Shown: in pieces, positions 10,632 through 19,091 of the stretch | How the letters are laid out: every line of letters begins with the position of its first letter | Position numbering within the stretch: the stretch's first letter is position 1 | Assembly (NCBI RefSeq): GCF_000402035.1 | Contig: NC_021287.1 | Span: forward strand, 1-64,000 | DNA length: 64,000 nucleotides | Source of the DNA: Caballeronia insecticola | GTDB lineage: Bacteria > Pseudomonadota > Gammaproteobacteria > Burkholderiales > Burkholderiaceae | Reading direction: 5' to 3' | Position numbers and translations under genes: made by a program | Notes under the pieces: generated by a model | Seen by the model: only the letters and a program-made list of their open reading frames with translations | The model's database searches: none | Told to the model about the DNA's origin: nothing

Positions 10632-12734
10632 TCAGTAATCGACAGTGTTTCGACGCACTTCGATGTCGACGTTGCCCGCAGGTAGCGCCGTCGACGTCGG
10701 CGCAAGATTCAGCAGGATCACGCGCACATTGTTGTTCGAGTTCACGTACGCGGACATCACTTCGATTGCGGTGCCGATCTGATCGAACGACACTGAGGCT
10801 TGGTCTCCTTTCTTGACTCCGGCGATAGAAAAATTTGTGGTGAGCGTGCCCAAACTGCTGCTCGTGCTGCCGGGCACGGTAACGGGGCCGAACGGCTGAA
10901 TCGATTTCATCGCGTAACGTCCTTTCGGGTAAATGCCGGATGACATCGACAGTCCGGATGCCGACTGCTCAAAAATGCCGATGTTTGGGTTATTCATTGC
11001 GACCGCGCATGCGAATGCCGGCACGCCGTAATCGGAGTTGTTTCGTCGAAAGCGCATCGCGAACGTTGTGCCAACAAGTCCCGCTTCGAGACGCGCTATC
11101 ACCGCGCTCGGCGGAAGCTGGAACGAGTTATCTTCGAAGTCATGGTTCGCGTTATAGGTGTCGCCGCCTGTCCCGTACACGTAGATCGCTTGCGACCCGA
11201 CGGCGACGTTGGAGACGTTACCGGTGTTGCCTTTGATCTTCACGCCGATGCCGCAATACACGCGGATCGGATCGCACGTGTTGTTGTCGATGTCGAAGTG
11301 ATTGTTTTCTACTGTCGTCGACGACGGCGCCCCCTCCGGCTGTCCGACGCTCGGGTCGCCCTGATCAGTGATGATTGCTGCGGGGTTCTGCGATCCGATC
11401 ATCAGGCATGGCACTGAGTTACTCGCTGCCGACTTCTTGAACGTGTTGCCGTAGGCGCGATTGCGCAGGCCATTCGCACCGGTCCTTCCGATCATCATTC
11501 CGCCGTCGTTTGGCTCGCAGAACGTGTTGTCGAACACGTTCACGTCACTGCATCGGAGCGCGTTGATTGCTGGCCGGATCGATCCATCCGCGACTGTCGA
11601 GCGATGTCCGTAAATCTGATTCCCGAAGACGTTACCGCCGATGCCGCGCGCGAAGTAGATCGAATGCCGTGTCGCGTTGATGATGTGATTTTCGAAGATC
11701 TGCGCGCCGATCGGTTGACCGGAGCCATCGGCGAAGTGGATGCCGTAGCCGGCGCCAGAATCGACGCCGACCGTGCCGTCGATCACGTTCTGAAAAATGC
11801 GCGCGTTCCGGAAACTGCCGCTGAGATTCGCGTTGCACGAGATGCCATTGATGCCGTTCTTGACGTAGTTCCGGTAAATGAACACGTTGCTCGCGACGAT
11901 ACCGCTGTTGCTCCAGATTCCCGCGTGGCCGTTCGCAAGCACGCCATCGCAGATGAAGCGGCCGCCGCACACGTGCAGCGCGTCGACTGTGCCGAAGAGT
12001 TGCAGACCCAGCTTCGAACCCGCCGCCGCGGTGCCGTGAAACTTCAGCGTCGTTCCCGCGAGATCAAGCTTTACGCCGCTGCCCGTGAGCCGGAGATTTC
12101 CGCAGTTGAGCGTGCCGGGAGCACCCTTGAGCACGCCACCGACGCGCGATATTTCGTCAAGCGCGTTCTGGATGTCTGCTGTGTGATCGTTGTCGTCAGC
12201 GCGGATCGGCCAGTCCCGCATATCGACGACCTGATCGAGCTTGCTCTGGAGATCGAGCAGCATAGTGCCCGGCGCATTGCGCTGATAGCCGATTAACGAT
12301 GCGCCATCGGGACCGTTGAACTGAGCGAGCGCGTCTTGCAGTTGGCCGTATGTCGCAGCCTGATCCGTCTGCGAAGCGGGTTCATCTTGGCTCGCAGCAA
12401 TCGCATTTGCAGCGGCGAAGTTCTGCTTGAGCAACGCGGTAGTGCCGCCGTCGATTGTATTGCCCGTCTCCGGCCCGAGGTCTTCGATGCCGACCACCGA
12501 GAGTGCGTCACTCGACTTAGCCCAGATCGCGCCATTGCGATACGTCACGGTGTACTCGTCGCCGGCCGCGAGCGTGCTTGCGCCAGCATCGCTCGGTGTG
12601 TCGCCTTCGAAAATGAGCAGCGCCTCATCGTCCTGATCCTGAAAGCGATACTGATGTCCGGCCAGAAATTCATTCGGCGCATCCAATCGAACCCAGTCGC
12701 CCGGGAGAAGTTGAACTTTGTATAACAGGGACAT
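10632..12734 (-). CDS. Phage tail-spike protein with right-handed beta-helix
   Basis: The 700-residue protein starts at ATG 12734 (GAAGGAAG upstream); the frame extends 17 codons further but the repeat copy supports this start. Residues 1-150 are the shared anchor module. Residues 170-560 show Asn/Gly-rich short strands (such as VENNHFDIDNN and IKGNTGNVSNV) typical of a parallel beta-helix, preceded by DIQNALDEISRVGGVLKGAPG, the usual helix cap. The C-terminal 100 residues probably form the trimer tip. Such proteins bind or cut surface polysaccharide. It appears intact, but its phage context is reduced to fragments. Confidence 0.7.
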   Translation of the reverse strand: MSLLYKVQLLPGDWVRLDAPNEFLAGHQYRFQDQDDEALLIFEGDTPSDAGASTLAAGDEYTVTYRNGAIWAKSSDALSVVGIEDLGPETGNTIDGGTTALLKQNFAAANAIAASQDEPASQTDQAATYGQLQDALAQFNGPDGASLIGYQRNAPGTMLLDLQSKLDQVVDMRDWPIRADDNDHTADIQNALDEISRVGGVLKGAPGTLNCGNLRLTGSGVKLDLAGTTLKFHGTAAAGSKLGLQLFGTVDALHVCGGRFICDGVLANGHAGIWSNSGIVASNVFIYRNYVKNGINGISCNANLSGSFRNARIFQNVIDGTVGVDSGAGYGIHFADGSGQPIGAQIFENHIINATRHSIYFARGIGGNVFGNQIYGHRSTVADGSIRPAINALRCSDVNVFDNTFCEPNDGGMMIGRTGANGLRNRAYGNTFKKSAASNSVPCLMIGSQNPAAIITDQGDPSVGQPEGAPSSTTVENNHFDIDNNTCDPIRVYCGIGVKIKGNTGNVSNVAVGSQAIYVYGTGGDTYNANHDFEDNSFQLPPSAVIARLEAGLVGTTFAMRFRRNNSDYGVPAFACAVAMNNPNIGIFEQSASGLSMSSGIYPKGRYAMKSIQPFGPVTVPGSTSSSLGTLTTNFSIAGVKKGDQASVSFDQIGTAIEVMSAYVNSNNNVRVILLNLAPTSTALPAGNVDIEVRRNTVDY

Positions 12735-12769
12735 GTGTCTTCCTTCAGTGTGTTGCTTGGAGGTATCGG
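12286..12769. repeat. 484-base direct repeat, copy 2
   Basis: Partner of 9501-9984; it covers the start and the first 150 codons of the complete spike gene. Recombination between the copies would delete 2785 bases and place one anchor in front of the other's C-terminal domain. Confidence 0.85.
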
Positions 12770-12829
12770 TATTGGGCGGATTCAACCAGTCGTCGCAACA
12801 CTATATTGTTGAATTAATCTTAAGTAATC

Positions 12830-12965
12830 CTACAAAAACTTAATTGACGCCTTCCATCCAAGAATTTTCCGCGGCCTTGAGTTTAACGTATTAACAATGG
12901 CGTGGATCTCCCGATCACTCCACGGGGACAGGTCTGTACCCCTTGGAAAGTATTGTCGTAGAAGG
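12830..12965 (-). mobile_element. IS30-family transposase C-terminal remnant
   Basis: On the minus strand this reads LLRQYFPRGTDLS, then NTLNSRPRKILGWK, ending at a TAG at 12830-12832. This is the typical C-terminus of IS30-family DDE transposases. Only about 45 residues remain and the sequence upstream does not match, so the element is a relic. No terminal inverted repeat was identified. Confidence 0.65.
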
Positions 12966-13024
12966 CTGCTGGCGACCAAAACTCGCGAATGTCCTAATGT
13001 AATAGTTAGATATACTAAAAAAAC

Positions 13025-13560
13025 ATGAGGCGATCGATCGAAGATGTTTCGCAGAGAGGGTTTTAAGCGCAGCGTTAGCGGGCGTTACATATGAGGCGTT
13101 CAGCGCAGGTATCATTGCTTCGCCTGAGCTCTTTGCACCTGACCCATTCAGGCGGCAGCTTTCCATCATCGAGGCGGAAGCGGGTGGTCGTCTCGGCGTG
13201 TTTGCGATTGATACAGCTTCGAAACGGACGCCGAGCTATCGCGCCGACGAGCGCTTTCTGATGTGCAGCACATTCAAGGGAATTCTCGCAGCGCAGGTAT
13301 TGGCGCGCGTTGATCGCGCGGAAGAGTGGCTTGACCGTCTTGTGCGCTATTCGAAGAAAGACCTGACTTTGCTTTACCTGTCACCCACTCGAACGTCGCG
13401 CGAGGCGCGATGTCAGTCGGAGACCTCTGGCGCGCCGTCCTCGAAGGCAGCGACAATACAGCGGCCGTGCTGCTGATGAGAAGCGCGGGCGGCCCCTGCT
13501 TTGCCTCGCGCTGCGCCAAGATGGGCGACTGCTCGGGGTACACCACTAGAGGGCTTCGTT
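13025..13560 (+). pseudogene. Class A beta-lactamase, decayed
   Basis: Homology runs across three frame segments. ATG 13025 gives MRRSIEDVSQRGF and a stop; the frame from 13054 reads SAALAGVTYEAFSAG and continues without interruption to GRLGVFAIDT, the STFK motif (Ser nucleophile and Lys) and RYSKKDL; near 13370 a second shift moves to HSNVARGAMSVGDLW and the SDN loop motif. The KTG and omega-loop Glu regions are lost and the frame stops near 13560. The start resembles a Tat-type signal peptide. In life the enzyme would hydrolyse beta-lactams in the periplasm; this copy cannot. Confidence 0.75.
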
Positions 13561-13690
13561 AAACGACGGTGGCTCGGCGTCTCGACGCGGACGCCGGACG
13601 GCTCCTCCTTTGAAAAACCGTGGGCCTTTTTTGCGAACCATTGATATTTATAAGGTGCCGAAGACATCTTTTCTAAGAGCCACCTCATCG

Positions 13691-13738
13691 AAGCCCGCGA
13701 AATTCGGCGCAGCATACGCCGGCTTTTGCGGGCTTTTT
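13691..13738 (+). terminator. Hairpin terminator at the island's right border
   Basis: AAGCCCGC and GCGGGCTT pair, with an inner GGCG/CGCC pairing, followed by TTTTT-CG on the plus strand. It lies just before the end of the minus-strand AraC gene, so it stops plus-strand transcription leaving the island. Confidence 0.6.
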
Positions 13739-13748
13739 CGATCAGGAA

Positions 13749-14615
13749 TTAGCCAACGGCCCTCAACTGCACCCAAATCTCCGTAACCAAATCCGCCGGC
13801 GCGGTCCCGCGCGGATCGTTCACATAGACCTCAAACACCGGCGCGTCCCCCGTCTCGCGCCCCGACTTCGGCAGCCATTCACCATAAAGCCACTGATACG
13901 CGAAGCAAAGCTGCGCATACGGTCCAACGTGCGTCAGCACCGCGAACTCCCCACCCGCGACCTCCACGCGCGACACCGGCGCCTCGAACTTCACCGCATC
14001 CGGCTCGAACAATTCGCAGCACGCCATCGAGCGCAATTCGTCTTCGGCGACCGCGGCGGGATCGTCGAAATAGATGCCGAGCGAGCGCGCCCGCGGATCG
14101 ACGAGACCGCGCGTCGCCAGCCAGTGAAACAGCATCTCGAACGCGCGCCCGATGTTCATATACGACCCGCGATGCTCCATCGCCGCCACCGTGAACGGAC
14201 CCTGACTCCGAATTTCTACCTGATGCATGGCCATACCTCCCGATCGAATCGAATCTGAAGAATCCAGCGAAACAAACATGGACGCGCCGCCTTCACTTCG
14301 GAACCGCCCCGGCGCCATCCGGTAACTCGCCTGAAACGCCCGCGAAAACGCCTGCACGCTGCTGTATCCCGCGCGCTCGGCGATCGTATCGATAGCGCCC
14401 GAGCCACGCACCAACTCGTTCGCCGCCCGATGCAGCCGCAAGCGCCGCACGGTCGCCGCGGCCGTCTCGCCATAAAATCCGTGATAAATCCGATGCCAGT
14501 GATACGGCGACAAACAGGCCACGTCGGCGAGCCGGTTGAGATCGAGCTCGTCGTCGAGGTGATCGTGGATATACGCAACCACGCGCGCGAGCCGCGCCTG
14601 GTAGATCTCGCTCAT
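13749..14615 (-). CDS. AraC-family regulator with GyrI-like effector domain
   Basis: From ATG 14615 the product has 288 residues. Residues 1-100 hold the two helix-turn-helix units of AraC/XylS proteins (LADVACLSPYHWHRIYHGFYGE; IDTIAERAGYSSVQAFSRAF), and residues 125-288 form a GyrI/Rob-like ligand-binding domain (VAAMEHRGSYMNIG; FAVLTHVGPY; YVNDPRGTAP). Such proteins sense small molecules and activate stress or efflux genes. I prefer 14615 over 14636 because GGAG lies six bases before it. The target is unknown. Confidence 0.85.
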   Translation of the reverse strand: MSEIYQARLARVVAYIHDHLDDELDLNRLADVACLSPYHWHRIYHGFYGETAAATVRRLRLHRAANELVRGSGAIDTIAERAGYSSVQAFSRAFQASYRMAPGRFRSEGGASMFVSLDSSDSIRSGGMAMHQVEIRSQGPFTVAAMEHRGSYMNIGRAFEMLFHWLATRGLVDPRARSLGIYFDDPAAVAEDELRSMACCELFEPDAVKFEAPVSRVEVAGGEFAVLTHVGPYAQLCFAYQWLYGEWLPKSGRETGDAPVFEVYVNDPRGTAPADLVTEIWVQLRAVG

Positions 14616-14784
14616 CGCCAGCTCCGGAAAAGTCATCTCGATGCAGGAAAAGTAGCACGACCCGCTTTAGCATTTCTTGCGGACTTGCGCGGACCGCAGC
14701 GGCGCAAGACGCGCGTACACTTCCGCCTTTAAGCCAAGCAAACGCGCCGCGACCCGCGCGCGATGCAATAAAGAGAACCATCAC

Positions 14785-14979
14785 ATGTTCACCTGTCGAA
14801 ACCAGTCCTGCGGCGCGCAATGGGAGCTGCCGGACGTCCTCATCAAGAACGAGGGCCAGGGCCTGCTGTTCCGCTGCCCGATGTGCGGCGCGCGCAATTA
14901 CGTCGAGCGCCACGACGCCGCCGATGGCGCGATCACCTACGAGCAGGTCACCGACATCCCGCCGCACGGCAAGCACTGA
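14785..14979 (+). CDS. Small zinc-ribbon protein
   Basis: The 64-residue protein has two cysteine pairs, C4-x4-C9 and a CPMC knuckle, spaced as in a zinc ribbon. No other domain is visible. It ends four bases before dbpA and may be co-transcribed with that helicase, so a nucleic-acid role is plausible but unproven. The ATG at 14785 follows an AAGAGAAC ribosome-binding site; the earlier open frame is not conserved-looking. Confidence 0.6.
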   Translation: MFTCRNQSCGAQWELPDVLIKNEGQGLLFRCPMCGARNYVERHDAADGAITYEQVTDIPPHGKH

Positions 14980-14983
14980 CATC

Positions 14984-16366
14984 ATGACGACCGACACTTC
15001 CTTCAGCAGTCTGCCGCTCTCACCGGCCATGCAGTCGAACCTGCAGCAACTCGGCTACGAGACGATGACGCCGATCCAGGCCGCGAGCCTGCCGCCCGCG
15101 CTGGCGGGCCTCGATCTCATCGCGCAGGCGAAGACCGGCAGCGGCAAGACCGCCGCGTTCACGTTGCCGCTGCTCACCAAGCTCGATGTCAGCCAGTTCG
15201 CCGTACAGGCGCTCATCCTCTGCCCGACGCGCGAACTCGCCGATCAGGTCACGCAGGAAGTCCGCCGGCTCGCGCGCGCCGAGGACAACGTGAAAGTGCT
15301 GACGCTGTGCGGCGGCACGCCGATGCGTCCGCAGGTCGCGAGTCTCGAACACGGCGCGCATATCGTCGTCGGGACGCCGGGCCGCATCATGGATCATCTG
15401 GAGCGCAGCACGCTCGCGCTCGATGCCGTGCGCACGCTCGTCCTCGACGAAGCCGACCGCATGCTCGACATGGGCTTCTTCGACGACATCGCGTCGGTGG
15501 CGCGCCAGTGTCCGAAGGATCGCCAGACCTTGCTGTTCTCCGCGACGTATCCGGAAGGCATCGCGAAACTGAGCCAGCAGTTCCTGCGCAATCCGCGCGA
15601 AATCAAGCTGACCGAGCGTCACAGCAGCGCGAAGATCAAGCAGCGCTTCTATCAGGTCGATGACAACGAGCGCCTGCATGCAGTCGGGCTTTTGCTCGAT
15701 CACTATCGCCCGGTGAGCACGATCGCGTTCTGCAACACCAAGCAGCAATGCCGCGATCTGCTCGACGTGTTGCGCGCGCAGGGCTTCGAGGCGCTGACGC
15801 TGCACGGCGAACTCGAGCAGCGCGAGCGCGATCAGGTGCTCGTGCAGTTCGCCAATCGCAGTTGCTCGGTGCTCGTCGCAACCGATGTCGCCGCGCGCGG
15901 CCTCGACATCGCCCAACTGGAAGCGGTGATCAATGTCGACGTGACGCCCGATCCGGAAGTGCATGTGCATCGCATCGGGCGGACGGGGCGCGCGGGCGAA
16001 GAGGGCTGGGCGCTGTCGCTCGCGAGCATGGACGAAATGGGGCGCGTCGGCGCGATCGAGGAGGCGCAGCGCGCGGAAGTGGAATGGCATCCGCTGGCCG
16101 AGTTGACGTCGGCGGAACCGGGCCATCTGAAGCCGCCCATGGCGACGCTGCAAATTCTCGGCGGGCGCAAGGAGAAGGTCCGTCCCGGCGATGTGCTCGG
16201 CGCGCTCACCGGCGAAGCGGGCTTCGACGGCAAGCAGATCGGCAAGATCAACGTGATGGATCTGGTGACTTACGTAGCCGTCGACCGGAACATCGCCGAC
16301 GACGCCGTGCGGCGCCTCGGCGCCGGCAAGCTGAAAGGCCGCAAAGTCAAAGTGCGGCGCATGTAA
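14984..16366 (+). CDS. dbpA: ATP-dependent RNA helicase DbpA
   Basis: The 460-residue DEAD-box protein remodels 23S rRNA during 50S assembly. Visible motifs are Q-motif MTPIQAASLP, motif I AKTGSGKT, motif II LDEAD, motif III SAT, and motif VI HRIGRTGRAG. The C-terminal 75 residues (from about TLQILGGRKEKVRPGDVLGAL) are the DbpA-specific RNA-binding domain that recognises 23S rRNA hairpin 92. The length matches E. coli DbpA (457). The start at 14984 begins MTTDTSFSSLPLSP; no strong ribosome-binding site, consistent with coupling to the zinc-ribbon gene. Confidence 0.93.
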   Translation: MTTDTSFSSLPLSPAMQSNLQQLGYETMTPIQAASLPPALAGLDLIAQAKTGSGKTAAFTLPLLTKLDVSQFAVQALILCPTRELADQVTQEVRRLARAEDNVKVLTLCGGTPMRPQVASLEHGAHIVVGTPGRIMDHLERSTLALDAVRTLVLDEADRMLDMGFFDDIASVARQCPKDRQTLLFSATYPEGIAKLSQQFLRNPREIKLTERHSSAKIKQRFYQVDDNERLHAVGLLLDHYRPVSTIAFCNTKQQCRDLLDVLRAQGFEALTLHGELEQRERDQVLVQFANRSCSVLVATDVAARGLDIAQLEAVINVDVTPDPEVHVHRIGRTGRAGEEGWALSLASMDEMGRVGAIEEAQRAEVEWHPLAELTSAEPGHLKPPMATLQILGGRKEKVRPGDVLGALTGEAGFDGKQIGKINVMDLVTYVAVDRNIADDAVRRLGAGKLKGRKVKVRRM

Positions 16367-16369
16367 GAC

Positions 16370-17800
16370 TCAGGCGTTCTGCGGCGGCTCGCTCGCGATG
16401 CCGTCCGCTGCCTTCGACGTTTTTCGCTTCACCAGCCGCAAGCCGCTCGCGATGCTGCCCACGCCCGCGAACCCCGCGCCGAGCGACAGCGCGAGCGCCG
16501 GCCCATGTTTCCCCGCGATGCTGAAGCACAGCGCGACCAGCGCCGCGCCCGTCGCCTGTCCGATCAAACGCGATGTCGCAATCGTGCCGCTCGCGCCGCC
16601 GCTGCGTTCGCGCGGCGCACTCGACATGAACGCCTTCAGGTTCGGCGACTGGAAGAAGCCGAAACCCGCGCCGCAGATCGCCATCCGAATGCAGATTTCC
16701 AGCGCGTGCGGCTGCGCTGGCAGCATGGCGAGCGACACCATCCCCACACACAGAATCGCCAGCCCGACGCCGCCCAGCAAGCCGGGCTGATGACGGTCGG
16801 ACAGGCGTCCCGCGATCGGCGCCATCAACGCGACGAGCGCGGACCACGGCGTCATCAGAAATCCGGTCTCGACCTGGCTGCGGCCCAGCACGCTTTCGAA
16901 GAAGAACGGCAGCGACACGAACGCGAGCCCTTGGGCGGCGAACGAGCAGATGGCGGTCATCGTCGAAAGGGCGAACATCGGGCGGCGAAACAGATCGACG
17001 GGCAGCATCGGCGCCGGATGACCGCGTTCGCGGCGCAGCAGCAGCACGCCCGCGACCAGCGCGACGCCGAATGCCGCGAGCACGGTGCGCGCGGGCGCAC
17101 GCTGGGCTGCCTCGCCGAGCGCGAAGATCAGCGACGCGAACATGACGACGTTGAGCGCGGCCGCGATGCGATCGAAGCCGTGCTCGGCGCGTTTGGTCTG
17201 CGGCAACGACGGCCACGCGATGGCGAGCGCGAACACGCCCACCGGCAGGTTGACGGCGAAGAGCCACGGCCAGGTGCCGAGCGAGAGCACGATCGATGCG
17301 ATCGTCGGCCCGATGGCGAACGCGATCCCGACGACGAGCGCATTGAGTCCGACGCCCCGTCCGAGCCGATGCGGCGGAAAAATCGCGCTGATGAGCGCCG
17401 CGTTGACGCTCATGATCGCGCTCGCGCCGAGACCCTGCAGCAGCCGCGCGGCGACGAGCGTCGGCAGCGACCACGCGAACGTGCATAGCGCGGACGCTAC
17501 GAGAAACACGACGAGCCCGCCGAGATACACGCGCCGATGCCCGAGAATGCCGCCGAGCGCGGCGAGCGGCAGCAGCGTCGCGACCATCGCGAGTTGATAC
17601 GCGTTGATGATCCAGACCGAGGCGGCGGGCGTCGTGTGCAGATCGGCGGCGATGGCCGGCAGCGCCGTGTTGGCGATGGCGGTATCGAGCGTCGCGAGCG
17701 CGACCGAGAGCAGGATCGCGGCCATGCCGCGGCGCTCGAGCGGGGTCATCGGGGCGTCGGGATCGTGAGGCAGGTGTTGGGGGCGTTCTTCGGTGGGCAC
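16370..17800 (-). CDS. MFS drug/metabolite efflux transporter (DHA2-like)
   Basis: The product has about 476 residues and twelve or more hydrophobic segments. It carries the MFS signature between helices 2 and 3 (GGILGHRRVYLGG) and LATLDTAIANTALPAIA in helix 1, the D-x-x-I/V-x-N-x-A-L-P pattern of DHA2-type proton-driven exporters. Substrate unknown. The start is uncertain: GTG 17800 (VPTEERPQ), ATG 17749 (MTPLERRG) and TTG 17893 are all in frame without a strong ribosome-binding site. It converges on dbpA with a three-base gap. Confidence 0.85.
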   Translation of the reverse strand: MPTEERPQHLPHDPDAPMTPLERRGMAAILLSVALATLDTAIANTALPAIAADLHTTPAASVWIINAYQLAMVATLLPLAALGGILGHRRVYLGGLVVFLVASALCTFAWSLPTLVAARLLQGLGASAIMSVNAALISAIFPPHRLGRGVGLNALVVGIAFAIGPTIASIVLSLGTWPWLFAVNLPVGVFALAIAWPSLPQTKRAEHGFDRIAAALNVVMFASLIFALGEAAQRAPARTVLAAFGVALVAGVLLLRRERGHPAPMLPVDLFRRPMFALSTMTAICSFAAQGLAFVSLPFFFESVLGRSQVETGFLMTPWSALVALMAPIAGRLSDRHQPGLLGGVGLAILCVGMVSLAMLPAQPHALEICIRMAICGAGFGFFQSPNLKAFMSSAPRERSGGASGTIATSRLIGQATGAALVALCFSIAGKHGPALALSLGAGFAGVGSIASGLRLVKRKTSKAADGIASEPPQNA

Positions 17801-17962
17801 GGCAGCGATTTCGGATGTAAGCGGAAGAAGAATAATCCGAAACAATACGGGAAGATGCGGGGTTTCGCTGAGCGGGTGCGTGGGAGCTTTCAAATGCTTA
17901 TCGGCGGCGCTTATGCTGTGTCGCTGTGTTGGTGTTTCGATGACAAATTGCGGAGAGTATGG

Positions 17963-18349
17963 ATGGCGATTCGAATCGTGAGGCTGGGGACGCCGCGCGC
18001 GGCGGATGAAGGGTTGCGAATCGGCACGGTGCGGCGTCCGCCGCGCGGGGTGCCGAAGGCCGAGTTCGCGACGCGCGATTTCTACGATGTGTGGTATCCG
18101 GTTTTGTCACCGACGGCGGATCTGGTGACGCTCGCGCTGCACGCCGCGGACGAGAAGGAGTGGCACGCGTTCGTCAGGAAGTTCAAGGCGGAGATGGCGG
18201 CGCCGGATGCGAGCCGGACGCTGGACTTACTCGCCGCGTTGTCGCATCAGACGAACATGTCGATGGGGTGTTATTGCGAGCACGAGGAGCGGTGCCATCG
18301 GTCGGTGTTGCGGGAGTTGCTGGTGGCGCGGGGAGCGGAGGTGGTTTGA
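17963..18349 (+). CDS. DUF488 family protein
   Basis: The 128-residue protein starts at ATG 17963, seven bases after GGAG. It has the family C-terminus with GCYCEHEERCHRSVL, in which Cys and His residues are conserved, and the N-terminal IRIVRLGTPR strand. The family's role is not established. It stands alone between an efflux pump and a tRNA gene and is followed by a bidirectional terminator. Confidence 0.85.
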   Translation: MAIRIVRLGTPRAADEGLRIGTVRRPPRGVPKAEFATRDFYDVWYPVLSPTADLVTLALHAADEKEWHAFVRKFKAEMAAPDASRTLDLLAALSHQTNMSMGCYCEHEERCHRSVLRELLVARGAEVV

Positions 18350-18390
18350 GGGGATGTCTGGATCCTTGCCTACACGGAATCCAGAAAGCA

Positions 18391-18420
18391 AAAAGCCCGA
18401 TCGCGATGACCGGGCTTTTC
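18391..18420. terminator. Bidirectional terminator between DUF488 gene and tRNA-Lys
   Basis: AAAAGCCCG and CGGGCTTTT pair across an 11-base loop. A-run and T-run on the two sides allow it to end both the plus-strand DUF488 transcript and the minus-strand tRNA transcript. Confidence 0.85.
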
Positions 18421-18432
18421 GTATAAATCTGG

Positions 18433-18508
18433 TGGTGGGGCGTGAGTGACTCGAACACTCGACCTACGGATTAAGAGTCCGCTGCTCTACCAACTGAGCT
18501 AACGCCCC
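18433..18508 (-). tRNA. tRNA-Lys (anticodon CTT)
   Basis: The 76-base gene folds as a cloverleaf: acceptor GGGGCGT with ACGCCCC, D-arm with AGCTCAGTTGGTAGAGC, anticodon stem CGGA/TCCG with loop CTCTTAA giving anticodon CTT, T-loop TTCGAGT and an encoded CCA. The discriminator is A. A promoter lies directly upstream. Confidence 0.95.
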
Positions 18509-18520
18509 AACAGAAGCGAA

Positions 18521-18550
18521 ATTATAGCGGAGGTTTTTTCAGAAGCGCAA
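18521..18550 (-). promoter_or_regulatory. Promoter of tRNA-Lys
   Basis: On the minus strand TTGCGC (18550-18545) and TATAAT (18526-18521) are 18 bases apart, placing the transcript start a few bases before the tRNA 5' end. Confidence 0.7.
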
Positions 18551-18683
18551 GCCCTTACCCCGAAATTTCTTAATATTTTTACGAACTCGACCGAGCGCCG
18601 CTTCTACATCCGTCCCATCCAGGCCGATCCCGCTCGACAGCCCGTTATCATGGCGCATCCTTCGAGGCTCAATACAGGCAAAC

Positions 18684-19091
18684 ATGGACGAATCCGCCAT
18701 TCGCGCATTGCTCGACAGCATCCTCGCCCCGTGGGTCAAGGAACTGCGCCTCGCGCCCGACACCATCGGCGAAAACGAAGTCACGCTGCGCCTGCCGTAC
18801 TCGGACCACCTGCGCCACGCGGGCGGCGTGATCTGCGGTCAGGTGTTCATGGCCGCCGCCGATACTGCGATGGTCGTCGCCGTTTCGCACGTCATGGGCG
18901 GCTTCTCGCCGATGACCACGGTCTCGCTCAACACCACGTTCATGCGCCCCGTGAAAGCGGGCGACGTGCTCGTCACCGCGCGCATCCAGCGCCGCGGCCG
19001 CAATCTCGTCTTCGGCGATATCGAACTGCGCGATGCGCAAGGCGAACTCGCCGCGCACGCCACGACAACCTACGCGCTCATCAGCAAATAA
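18684..19091 (+). CDS. PaaI-type hotdog-fold thioesterase
   Basis: The 135-residue protein has the hotdog-fold thioesterase pattern: HAGGVICGQVFMAAADTAM, in which the Gly-rich turn and Asp form the catalytic helix, followed by TTVSLNTTFMRPVKAGD. These enzymes hydrolyse acyl-CoA thioesters; the natural acyl group is unknown. Its stop abuts the next gene's ATG, so it forms a unit with the patatin and OsmC genes. Confidence 0.85.
   Translation: MDESAIRALLDSILAPWVKELRLAPDTIGENEVTLRLPYSDHLRHAGGVICGQVFMAAADTAMVVAVSHVMGGFSPMTTVSLNTTFMRPVKAGDVLVTARIQRRGRNLVFGDIELRDAQGELAAHATTTYALISK

Noticed and set aside
13639..13649. Partial match to the gyrB 3' end (ATTGATATTT versus ATTGATGTTT) as a right-hand target duplication
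   Set aside because: Only about ten bases with a mismatch in AT-rich sequence; expected by chance.
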